DNA of 64,000 bases from Halodesulfovibrio aestuarii (GTDB taxonomy: Bacteria; Desulfobacterota; Desulfovibrionia; Desulfovibrionales; Desulfovibrionaceae). The DNA is taken from NCBI RefSeq assembly GCF_050571805.1, contig NZ_CP192219.1; one strand, written 5' to 3'. The notes under the pieces were generated by a model that was not told the DNA's origin, did no database searches, and saw nothing but the letters and a program-made list of their open reading frames with translations. The translations under genes were made by a program, and so were the position numbers. Shown here one piece after another: positions 8,206 to 15,903 of the stretch. Positions within the stretch are counted from its first letter, which is position 1. Each line of letters opens with the position of its first letter.

Positions 8206-9594
8206 ATGAGCATGGATATTAAAAAAGCCATAGACCAGATCAGTAAAGATCGCGGCCTTGACCGTGGAATGCTGGTTGATACTTTAGAAGAAGCAGTCCG
8301 CACCTCAGTTATTCGTAAATTTGGCGAAGACCTTGATGTGGAGGTAAGCTTTAACGAAGAAACTGGTGAAATTGAGGTATTCCAGTTTAAAGTCGTTACC
8401 CGCGATGAAGACATCGAAAACGACGTTACCCAAATTTCCATTGAAGAAGCTCGGGAACACGACCCTTCCGTACAGCTTGACGACGAAATCGGCTTCCGCC
8501 TTAAGGTTGAAGACCTTGGTCGTATTGCTGCACAGTCTGCCAAGCAGGTTATTATCCAGCGCATGCGCGATGCTGAGCAGGAAATCATCTATGAAGAATT
8601 CAAAGACAGACAAGGTGAGATCTTAAGCGGTATTGTACAGCGCCGTGACAAAGCAGGTTGGATTATCAATCTGGGTCGCACCGAAGCTCTGCTGCCTAAA
8701 GACGAACAAATCCCACGTGAACATTACAAACGCGGTGACCGTGTTCAAGCACTGGTTATCGATGTTCGCAAAGAAGGACGCGGTCCTCAGGTTATTGTTT
8801 CCCGCTCCCACCCGGACTACATGGCAATGCTCTTTAAGCGTGAAGTTCCGGAAGTTGACGACGGTACCGTTGTAATCATGAACATTGCCCGTGATCCAGG
8901 CAGCCGCGCAAAAGCAGCCGTTATGACTCGCGACCGTGATGTTGATCCAGTAGGTGCATGTGTTGGTATCCGTGGTTCCCGTATCCAGAACATTGTTCAG
9001 GAATTGCGCGGCGAACGTATCGACATTGTTGTTTGGAGCCCTGAGATCGCCACTTACGCACGTAACGCGTTATCTCCTGCTGTTATCACCCGCATCGTTG
9101 TGGATGAAGAAGAAAACATGCTGGAAGTAATCGTGCCGGATAACCAGCTGACCAACGCCATCGGCCGTAAAGGTCAGAACGTTAAGCTTGCTTCTAAGCT
9201 TCTCGGCTGGAAAATCGATATATTTACTGAAACTCGCTACAACGAAGGTCACGCAATCGGAAAAGGTCTCGACCAGCTTGCAAGTGTGGCAGAAGTTCCA
9301 CTTCAGGCATTTGTTGACGCTGGATTCCAGACCATTGAAAAGCTCCAAGACGCTTCAGACGAAGAGCTTCTTACGGTTGAGGGACTTACTGAGTCTAAAA
9401 TTACCGACCTTCGCACTGCAATCAACTTCCTTTCCTCCGCAATTGAGGGAACTCTGACTGAGGAAGCTGAAGAAACTGCTGATGCTGATGACGCTGCCGA
9501 AGCTCCTGTAGCAGCCGAAGAAGCACCAGCTGTAGAAGTTGAAGAAGCAGGCGAAACTGAGGAAACCGTAACCGATAAAAAGGAAACGGAATAA
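8206..9594 (+). CDS. nusA: Transcription termination/antitermination protein NusA
   Basis: RNA-polymerase-binding elongation factor controlling pausing, termination and antitermination, 462 aa. The order is N-terminal RNAP-binding domain (1-125), S1 domain (about 138-200, SGIVQRRDKAGWIINLG), KH1 (GACVGIRGSRIQNIV) and KH2 (NAIGRKGQNVKLASKLLG). After these is one helix-hairpin-helix-like segment (about 365-410), then an acidic Glu/Ala tail. It lacks the second acidic repeat of the E. coli protein. Preceded by GAAGGAAT; two start ATGs two codons apart are possible. Confidence 0.96.
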   Translation: MSMDIKKAIDQISKDRGLDRGMLVDTLEEAVRTSVIRKFGEDLDVEVSFNEETGEIEVFQFKVVTRDEDIENDVTQISIEEAREHDPSVQLDDEIGFRLKVEDLGRIAAQSAKQVIIQRMRDAEQEIIYEEFKDRQGEILSGIVQRRDKAGWIINLGRTEALLPKDEQIPREHYKRGDRVQALVIDVRKEGRGPQVIVSRSHPDYMAMLFKREVPEVDDGTVVIMNIARDPGSRAKAAVMTRDRDVDPVGACVGIRGSRIQNIVQELRGERIDIVVWSPEIATYARNALSPAVITRIVVDEEENMLEVIVPDNQLTNAIGRKGQNVKLASKLLGWKIDIFTETRYNEGHAIGKGLDQLASVAEVPLQAFVDAGFQTIEKLQDASDEELLTVEGLTESKITDLRTAINFLSSAIEGTLTEEAEETADADDAAEAPVAAEEAPAVEVEEAGETEETVTDKKETE

Positions 9595-9600
9595 TACCGG

Positions 9601-9828
9601 ATGCACAAAGCCATCCGGAAACACCATACACCCGTCCGCAGATGTGTGATATGCCGTGCCAGTTTGCCTAAGAGTGAACTCAAACGATATGTTTGCACAC
9701 AGACAGAATCCGGTGATACAATACCTGTCTTCGATAAGGAGCAGGTAATGCCGGGTAGAGGTTACTACATCTGCAACAGCCCAGAGTGCGAAAAACGCTT
9801 TGCAAAGTTCAGAGGCTGGCGGAAGTAA
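9601..9828 (+). CDS. YlxR-like (DUF448) protein
   Basis: Small basic protein of 75 aa, typical size for YlxR, which lies between nusA and infB in most bacteria and is thought to bind RNA and modulate RNase P. The family motif is seen in RRCVICRASLPKSELKRYV and the GRGYYICNSPECEKRF segment. It begins six bases after nusA stops and ends 16 bases before infB, so it belongs to the operon. Four cysteines are spread along the protein, three of them in the two CxxC/CxxxxC-like segments. Confidence 0.9.
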   Translation: MHKAIRKHHTPVRRCVICRASLPKSELKRYVCTQTESGDTIPVFDKEQVMPGRGYYICNSPECEKRFAKFRGWRK

Positions 9829-9844
9829 AGGGGGTTTTTGCTAC

Positions 9845-12800
9845 ATGAGTGATAAGAAGATTAAAGTTAAAGAATTAAAAACAGAGTTGAACGTTCCTAC
9901 CAAGGACATTCTTTCAGCTCTGCGCGAACTTGGGGTCTCCGCAAAAAGCGGTGAAACCTCTATACCGACAGAAATGATAGAGCAGGTTCGCGACCACATA
10001 AAAAACGGTCCGGCTAAAAAAGAAGTAATGCGCAAGGAAACTTCCTCTGGCGTTATTGTTCGCCGCCGTAAGAAAGCTGCTAAGCCAGCGGACGCAGCAC
10101 CTGCAGAAAAAGAACAGGTAGCCGAAGCAGAAAAGGTACAGGAAGAAGTGAAAGAAGTTCCCGCTAAAAAAGAAGCTCCTAAAGCTAAAGCTGTTACCCC
10201 TAAAAAGGAAACAAAGCCTGAACCTGCTGCTAAAAGTGCCAAGCCTGCTAAAGAAGAGGCACCAAAGGTACGTGTAGTGAAACCAGAAGAGCTTGCTAAA
10301 ACAGAAGCCAAAGAAAAGACAGCTGACACCCCCCAGCAGTCCGCTAAAGCTGATGCTCCTAAAAAAGGGCAGAAGCCGGCTCCTGAAGAAAAAATTGAAA
10401 CTGCTCCTAAAGCTAAAGCCGAAAAAGTAGAAAAAGCTGAAGCGACTCCTAAAGCTAAAGCTGAAAAAGCTGAAGCTGCTCCTAAAAAAGCTGCTCCTGC
10501 AAAGGCTGTTAAAGAAAAAGCTGAAACTACTGCTGATGCTGACGGTACTAAGAAAAAGAAAAAGCCTGCTAAAAAACGTGAGGAAGCACCTGCTGCTCCT
10601 CAGGTTCGTATAATTTCCCGTCCTGACCCTGCTGTTGCTGCAGCAGAAGCCAGAGAGCGTGAGCAGCGTGCTGCTCGTCCGCAGCAACGCCGCGATGATC
10701 GCGGTGGTCGTCCTAACGGCGGCGGACGTCCAGACGGTGGTCAAGGCCGTCCCGGTGGTCAAGGCCGTCCTGGTGGCGGTGCTCCTCGTCCTGGTGGCCC
10801 AGGCCGTCCTGGTGGTCAAGGCCGCCCTGGTGGCGGTGCTCCTCGTCCTGCGGGTGGCGGCGCGCCTCGTCCTGCAGGTGGCGGCGGTCGTCCTGCACCA
10901 AACTTTACTGATGCTCCGTCTCCGGACAAAGCTGGTGCACGCAATAAAAAACGCGGTAAAGGTAAACGTACTGTAGATTTCAACCAACGCGATACTTTCG
11001 ATAAGAAAAAACGTGGTGGTAAAGATGGTTTTGGTTCTGATGAGTGGCAGCGCAGCAAGCGCAAGCGCAAAAAGCAGGAACAGACAACGTCTACTCAGCC
11101 TCTCAAGGCAGCAAAACGTAAGATTAAAGTTGATGATCACATTCGTGTATCCGACCTTGCTCACCAGATGGGTATTAAGGGTTCCGAGATCATTAAAGTG
11201 CTCATGCAGCTTGGTGTAATGGCTACCATTAACCAGTCTCTTGACTTTGATACTGCGATTGTTGTTGCTGGCGAGTTCCAGTACGAAATCGAAAAAGTAG
11301 GTTTCTCCGAAGAAGATTACCTCACTCCGCGTGAAGAGGACAAATCAGAGGATCTGAAAATCAGACCTCCGGTTGTTACCATCATGGGTCACGTTGACCA
11401 CGGTAAAACTTCTTTGCTTGATGCTATCCGCAAATCCAGCATTACCGACCGCGAAGCGGGTGGTATTACCCAGCACATTGGTGCGTACCACGTTGTTACC
11501 CCTAACGGTGACCTCTGCTTCCTCGATACCCCGGGCCACGAAGCATTTACAGCTATGCGTGCTCGTGGTGCTAAGGTAACTGATATTGTTATCCTTGTTG
11601 TTGCTGCCGACGACGGCGTAATGGAACAGACCCGTGAGGCTGTATCGCACGCCAAAGCTGCTGAAGTACCTATCATCGTAGCTGTCAACAAAATGGATAA
11701 AGAAGGTGCTAACCCAGAACGTGTAATGCGCGAACTCTCCGACATCGGACTCGTAGCAGAAGACTGGGGCGGCGACACTATCTTTACTAACGTATCAGCT
11801 AAAACTGGTATGGGTCTTGAAGGTCTTCTTGAAATTCTTGCTCTGCAGGCTGAAGTTCTTGAGCTGAAAGCTAACCCGAACAAACCAGCTCGTGGTCACA
11901 TTGTTGAAGCTAAGCTCGACAAAGGCCGCGGTCCAGTTGCTACAGTACTTGTGCAGGAAGGCACCCTGAAACAGGGCGACATCTTTGTATGTGGCACCTT
12001 CTCCGGCCGTGTACGAGCAATGTTTAACGATCAAGGTATGAAAGTAAGCGAAGCTGCTCCTTCCACTCCTGTAGAAGTACAGGGCTTTGACGGTGTACCA
12101 GAAGCTGGTGAAGAGTTTGTAGCTCTCGACGACGAAAAAGTAGCACGCCGCATCGCGGATCAACGCGCTATCAAAGAACGCGAACGCGCTCTTGCCCGTG
12201 AGTCTAAAGTTACTCTCGAAACCTTCCTCGCAAGCCGTGCTGATGCTGAAGAAGCTCAGGTTCTCAACGTAGTTCTTAAAGCTGACGTACAGGGTTCTGT
12301 TGAAGCAATCGTTGATGCTCTTCGTAAGCAGGCAACAGAGAAAGTTAAAGTCGACGTTATTCACTCCGGCGCAGGTTCAATTACAGAATCCGACATTCTC
12401 CTTGCTTCCGCATCTAACGCAGTTATCATTGGCTTTAACGTTCGCCCAACCGTGAAAGTTAAAGACGTTGCTGAGCAGGAAGGCGTAGACATCCGCTTCT
12501 ACGACATTATCTACAAGCTCGTGGAAGAAGTTCGCGCAGCTATGGCTGGTATTCTTGCCCCTATCGTTAAGGAGCAGTACCTCGGTCAGGCTGTTGTTCG
12601 CGAAACCTTCAGCGTACCTAAAATCGGTGTTATCGCCGGTTGTCACGTTGACGACGGTAAAATCACCCGTAACGCTGGCGTTCGTCTGCTTCGCGATGGT
12701 GTGGTTATCTATACTGGTAAAATCTCTTCCCTCAAGCGCTTCAAAGACGACGCTAAAGAGGTTATGAAGGGCTACGAGTGTGGTATCGGACTCGAACGCT

Positions 12801-12868
12801 TTAACGACATCAAAATTGGTGACGCTATCGAAGCATTTGAAGAAGTAGAAGAAGCCGCTACCCTGTAA
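9845..12868 (+). CDS. infB: Translation initiation factor IF-2
   Basis: GTPase that places initiator tRNA on the 30S subunit and promotes subunit joining. I use the ATG at 9845 (MSDKKIKVKELK), giving 1007 aa; an in-frame start at 9800 would lie inside ylxR. An IF2-N domain is at 1-50. Next is a long Lys/Ala/Glu/Pro-rich region (60-250), a Gly/Arg/Pro-rich repeat tract (about 280-360), a second IF2-N domain, and the G domain with GHVDHGKT (about 515), DTPGHEAF and NKMDK. The beta-barrel, domain III and C-terminal fMet-tRNA-binding domains follow. The linker is longer and more glycine-rich than in most homologues. A strong terminator follows. Confidence 0.97.
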   Translation: MSDKKIKVKELKTELNVPTKDILSALRELGVSAKSGETSIPTEMIEQVRDHIKNGPAKKEVMRKETSSGVIVRRRKKAAKPADAAPAEKEQVAEAEKVQEEVKEVPAKKEAPKAKAVTPKKETKPEPAAKSAKPAKEEAPKVRVVKPEELAKTEAKEKTADTPQQSAKADAPKKGQKPAPEEKIETAPKAKAEKVEKAEATPKAKAEKAEAAPKKAAPAKAVKEKAETTADADGTKKKKKPAKKREEAPAAPQVRIISRPDPAVAAAEAREREQRAARPQQRRDDRGGRPNGGGRPDGGQGRPGGQGRPGGGAPRPGGPGRPGGQGRPGGGAPRPAGGGAPRPAGGGGRPAPNFTDAPSPDKAGARNKKRGKGKRTVDFNQRDTFDKKKRGGKDGFGSDEWQRSKRKRKKQEQTTSTQPLKAAKRKIKVDDHIRVSDLAHQMGIKGSEIIKVLMQLGVMATINQSLDFDTAIVVAGEFQYEIEKVGFSEEDYLTPREEDKSEDLKIRPPVVTIMGHVDHGKTSLLDAIRKSSITDREAGGITQHIGAYHVVTPNGDLCFLDTPGHEAFTAMRARGAKVTDIVILVVAADDGVMEQTREAVSHAKAAEVPIIVAVNKMDKEGANPERVMRELSDIGLVAEDWGGDTIFTNVSAKTGMGLEGLLEILALQAEVLELKANPNKPARGHIVEAKLDKGRGPVATVLVQEGTLKQGDIFVCGTFSGRVRAMFNDQGMKVSEAAPSTPVEVQGFDGVPEAGEEFVALDDEKVARRIADQRAIKERERALARESKVTLETFLASRADAEEAQVLNVVLKADVQGSVEAIVDALRKQATEKVKVDVIHSGAGSITESDILLASASNAVIIGFNVRPTVKVKDVAEQEGVDIRFYDIIYKLVEEVRAAMAGILAPIVKEQYLGQAVVRETFSVPKIGVIAGCHVDDGKITRNAGVRLLRDGVVIYTGKISSLKRFKDDAKEVMKGYECGIGLERFNDIKIGDAIEAFEEVEEAATL

Positions 12869-12880
12869 GTAATAAATACA

Positions 12881-12925
12881 AATCGCGGAATCGGATTCCC
12901 GTCCGGTTCCGCGATTTTATATTTT
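12881..12925 (+). terminator. Rho-independent terminator after infB
   Basis: Fifteen-pair stem with one G-T pair: arms 12881-12895 (AATCGCGGAATCGGA) and 12902-12916, six-base loop, followed by a TTATATTTTT tract. It marks a transcription boundary within the operon. Confidence 0.88.
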
Positions 12926-13037
12926 TCTTTAGCTTTCACCGACTCTCCGAGAAGTGAAGCTTCCCCCGTACCCTCCTGACCACGATTGCAGATTAAGGGC
13001 GGGGATAAAAAAATGATTAACTATATTCGGTGCTGTT

Positions 13038-13328
13038 ATGATTATCGGAGTACTGCGGGTTGAATATGCCTTACATGGCAACGATTCCCTGAAAGGCAAA
13101 CGGCGTATCGCCAATAGCCTGAAGTCAAAGGTTCGTAACAAATTTAATGTTTCCATCGCAGAAGTGGGCTCAGAGAATTCTATGGGCACCTTAGCACTCA
13201 GCATTGTAAGCGTAAGCAACAGTGAAAAGCACTTGCAGAGCAGACTCACAAAATGCCTGAGCATGATGGAAGCTGTATGCCATGAAGAAATGACATTCAG
13301 CGACATGGAGTTTTTTGGCGTTGAATAA
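13038..13328 (+). CDS. DUF503 (YlxP-like) family protein
   Basis: Protein of 96 aa beginning MIIGVLRVEYALHGNDSLKGKRRIANSL, the signature of the DUF503 family, often found between infB and rbfA or the DHH phosphatase. Function is unknown; an RNA- or ribosome-related role is guessed from gene order. The start codon has only a weak ribosome binding site. No rbfA is present next to it, although rbfA commonly sits here. Confidence 0.85.
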   Translation: MIIGVLRVEYALHGNDSLKGKRRIANSLKSKVRNKFNVSIAEVGSENSMGTLALSIVSVSNSEKHLQSRLTKCLSMMEAVCHEEMTFSDMEFFGVE

Positions 13329-13427
13329 CATCAGCAGACTTCCTGTCTGATTCACTACGTCAAGACCACAGACTGTTGGACTTAACCATCCAATACACCA
13401 AATTTAAGACCAAAAAGAACAATAACA

Positions 13428-14414
13428 ATGCCAAACGAAGTAGCACAAATTGCACAGGCGATTCGCGCCGATGATATATTTCTTCTCACAGCCCATGTTA
13501 ACCCTGACGGCGATGCTGTTGGGTCTATTGCTGCGATGGCATGGCTGCTTACCGGATTAGGTAAAAAGCCAATTATCTTTTTGGAATCGGGTATTCCCTC
13601 CTATCTTGAGTGGGTAGAGCTGCCGGGCAAGGTTATAACAACTGCAGAAGAACTTGCAGTCTGCGAACCTGATCGCATTATTGTCATGGATTGTGGAGAC
13701 GCCCAACGCTCCGGCAAGATCATGACTGAATTCCTCGAGCACACCACAGCACCTGTAGTCAACATTGACCATCACCTGAATAACCCTATGTTTGGTGACA
13801 TCAATCTTGTTGAAATAACATCCAGCTCCACGGGAGAACTGGTTGCAGACGTTCTGGACGAGTTAGGTGTTCCCTATGAAGGGTTTCTTGGAGAAGGGCT
13901 ATACTTGGCAATAAGTTCAGACACAGGACGCTTTGCTTTCAACAGTACAACAGCCCGTGCACATGACATTGCCTCAAAAATTATCAGTGCCGGCTTAAAG
14001 CCGGGAGATTTCAACGAAAGGCTGGATAGCGGCTGGAGCTTAAACAAAATTAACCTCTGGGCAGAGCTCTTTGCGAATATTGAAATTGCGCTTAACGGAA
14101 AAGTAGCATATCTGACACTTCCTAAAGCACTATTTGAACGTACTGGTACAATATATTCAGATGTAGAATTAATCATTAACTATCTTCGAAAGATAGAGAA
14201 TGTAGATGTTGCAATGACCGTACGCGAGACAGAATCTGGCTCCAAAGTGAGCTTGCGTTCTCATGGTGCAGTGAATGTACAAAAAATGGCAGCAAGCCTT
14301 GGCGGTGGCGGACACAAAAATGCCGCCGGAATCAACCTTGATCTCCCGCTCAAAAAAACTGTTGAAACCTTGCTTGCCACTATTGCTCAGAATCTGGTAT
14401 TAAACGAGGCATAA
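13428..14414 (+). CDS. DHH/DHHA1 phosphoesterase (NrnA-like nanoRNase/pAp phosphatase)
   Basis: Manganese-dependent phosphoesterase of 328 aa, the family that hydrolyses short oligoribonucleotides and 3'-phosphoadenosine-5'-phosphate (pAp). Visible are the N-terminal HVNPDGDAVGS motif, a D in IVMDCGDAQR, the DHH motif in VNIDHHLNN, SSSTGELVADVL, and the C-terminal DHHA1 glycine motif GGGGHKNAAG. pAp is also a by-product of sulfonucleotide metabolism. It lies seven bases upstream of truB. This position between infB and truB is common for nrnA. Confidence 0.92.
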   Translation: MPNEVAQIAQAIRADDIFLLTAHVNPDGDAVGSIAAMAWLLTGLGKKPIIFLESGIPSYLEWVELPGKVITTAEELAVCEPDRIIVMDCGDAQRSGKIMTEFLEHTTAPVVNIDHHLNNPMFGDINLVEITSSSTGELVADVLDELGVPYEGFLGEGLYLAISSDTGRFAFNSTTARAHDIASKIISAGLKPGDFNERLDSGWSLNKINLWAELFANIEIALNGKVAYLTLPKALFERTGTIYSDVELIINYLRKIENVDVAMTVRETESGSKVSLRSHGAVNVQKMAASLGGGGHKNAAGINLDLPLKKTVETLLATIAQNLVLNEA

Positions 14415-14420
14415 GTTTAC

Positions 14421-15338
14421 ATGGCACAAGTTCCACAGCAGCACGGTATTCTGCTTCTCAATAAGCCTAAGGGACCTTCCTCTGGTGGATGCATCAGCAA
14501 GATAAAACGTCTCGGGCAAAAAAAAATCGGTCACGCTGGCACCCTTGACCCTATGGCTCAGGGACTGCTGATCGTATTACTTGGACAGGGCACTAAACTG
14601 TCCAACTATCTTATGACCGGCGGCGAAAAAGTGTATTCCGGCACCATTAAGCTTGGTGAAACAACGGACACATGGGACGCGGAAGGTCAGATAACAGATA
14701 CCGCAGACTGGCAGCATATCACCGAAGAAGATGTGCGTGCGGAAGTTGCACATTGGCTTGAAGTGACTGAGCAGGAAGTTCCTGCATTCTCAGCGGCAAA
14801 ACACAAAGGGAAATCCTTGTATAAGCTGGCGCGAGAAGGTAAAGAAACACCGGTTAAGATAAAAACCGTAAAAATTTCCGAAGCAGCAACTCTATCGGTA
14901 GAGTTGCCGTTTCTCCGTTTCCGGGTGCGGTGCAGCACTGGTACGTATATTCGGTCCCTGGCCCACAGCTTGGGGATTCGATTGAAGTGCGGGGCAGTTC
15001 TCACTGAACTGATCCGGGAATACAGCCATCCGTTCTCGCTGGACAATGCTTGCGAGCCCGATGAGTTGGTCGACAATCCAGAATTGCTTGAATCCAAGAT
15101 TATTTCCTTGGAACAAGCGTTGCCAACCTGGCCGAAAATTATCCTCAGTGATGAGGAAGTTGCTTTGGTCAAAAACGGCAATCCTATTCCGTACGACCCA
15201 GAAAAAATTGCTAACATGCCGTTTTCTGTCGGCATTAATGCAATGCTTCTGGACTCAAACAGAACGCCTCTGGCTCTTGTTGAAACAAACATCGTGCAAC
15301 GCCAGCCTGTATGGTCCATCCTGCGCGGTCTTTGGTAA
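14421..15338 (+). CDS. truB: tRNA pseudouridine-55 synthase TruB
   Basis: Makes pseudouridine 55 in the T loop of tRNAs. The 305-aa protein starts with the family signature GILLLNKPKGPSS and carries HAGTLDPMAQGLL with the catalytic Asp, then YSGTIKLGETTDTWDAEG and FSAAKHKGKSLYKLAREG. The C-terminus is a short PUA-like extension. It overlaps no gene and starts seven bases after the DHH gene, so is translationally linked to it. Confidence 0.95.
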   Translation: MAQVPQQHGILLLNKPKGPSSGGCISKIKRLGQKKIGHAGTLDPMAQGLLIVLLGQGTKLSNYLMTGGEKVYSGTIKLGETTDTWDAEGQITDTADWQHITEEDVRAEVAHWLEVTEQEVPAFSAAKHKGKSLYKLAREGKETPVKIKTVKISEAATLSVELPFLRFRVRCSTGTYIRSLAHSLGIRLKCGAVLTELIREYSHPFSLDNACEPDELVDNPELLESKIISLEQALPTWPKIILSDEEVALVKNGNPIPYDPEKIANMPFSVGINAMLLDSNRTPLALVETNIVQRQPVWSILRGLW

Positions 15339-15374
15339 CCTTAATTAACCCATTTATCCTTGGAGGATATCGCT

Positions 15375-15644
15375 GTGGTAATGACACCTGAAACTAAGCA
15401 GGCAGTTATTAATGAATTTGCTCAGAAAGAAGGAGACACCGGTTCTCCAGAAGTACAGGTAGCTCTTCTGACTGCCCGTATCAAATACCTTACTGAACAC
15501 TTCAAAGAGCACAAACACGACTACCATTCCCGTACTGGTCTGTTGAAACTTGTTGGTCAGCGTCGTAAGCTTCTGAAGTACCTTGCTCACAAGGACATTC
15601 AGCGCTACCGTGATCTCATCAAGAAGCTTGGCCTTCGTAAGTAG
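15375..15644 (+). CDS. rpsO: 30S ribosomal protein S15
   Basis: Primary 16S rRNA-binding protein of the 30S platform. I choose the GTG at 15375 because GGAGG lies at 15362-15366 with eight bases of spacing. It gives 89 aa, the standard S15 length, beginning MVMTPETKQ. A longer frame would start on a TTG inside the ribosome binding site itself. GDTGSPEVQVALLTARI and LVGQRRKLLKYL are family hallmarks. truB-rpsO-pnp is the usual order. Confidence 0.97.
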   Translation: MVMTPETKQAVINEFAQKEGDTGSPEVQVALLTARIKYLTEHFKEHKHDYHSRTGLLKLVGQRRKLLKYLAHKDIQRYRDLIKKLGLRK

Positions 15645-15652
15645 GCATTTTT

Positions 15653-15679
15653 ACAGGGGAATCCGTAGGATTCCCCTGT
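15653..15679 (+). terminator. Hairpin after rpsO
   Basis: Perfect 12-pair stem (15653-15664 with 15668-15679, arm ACAGGGGAATCC) and a three-base loop, but only a weak T-rich tail. It may be a leaky terminator or the RNase processing site common between rpsO and pnp. Confidence 0.6.
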
Positions 15680-15903
15680 TCTCATATATTTATTGTATCC
15701 AATAGGCTTACAGAAGACTTAAGATATTTCTTCTAGAAAGCTGGGGTTCCCAGCTTGAATACCTATTAAGATACCTACGCAGTATCGCGAAAGGGGGGTC
15801 CGGGAAGAAGGTTTTTCCCCCGCTTAGCAGCACTTAGAACGGCTAAAATTAGCCTGCTAAAAGCACTCTCCCCGGAATCCCCTTCGCCAAACGATGAGGA
15901 TTT
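15680..15903 (+). promoter_or_regulatory. Structured leader of pnp
   Basis: The 224-base gap before pnp contains several stems. AAGCTGGG (15738-15745) pairs with CCCAGCTT (15749-15756). TTAGCAG (15824-15830) pairs with CTGCTAA (15854-15860), enclosing GGCTA/TAGCC. The G-rich stretch at 15793-15804 can pair with CCCCGGAATCCCC near 15870. In E. coli, pnp is autoregulated through an RNase III-cut leader hairpin; a similar role here is inference. Confidence 0.5.

Noticed and set aside
9914..11164. Long antisense open frame (416 aa) opposite infB
   Set aside because: Phe/Ser/Arg-rich composition mirrors the Lys/Glu/Ala-rich IF-2 linker; infB is clearly real on the other strand.
15360..15380. Longer rpsO start at a TTG
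   Set aside because: The TTG lies in the ribosome binding site GGAGG; the GTG at 15375 gives the standard 89-aa S15.
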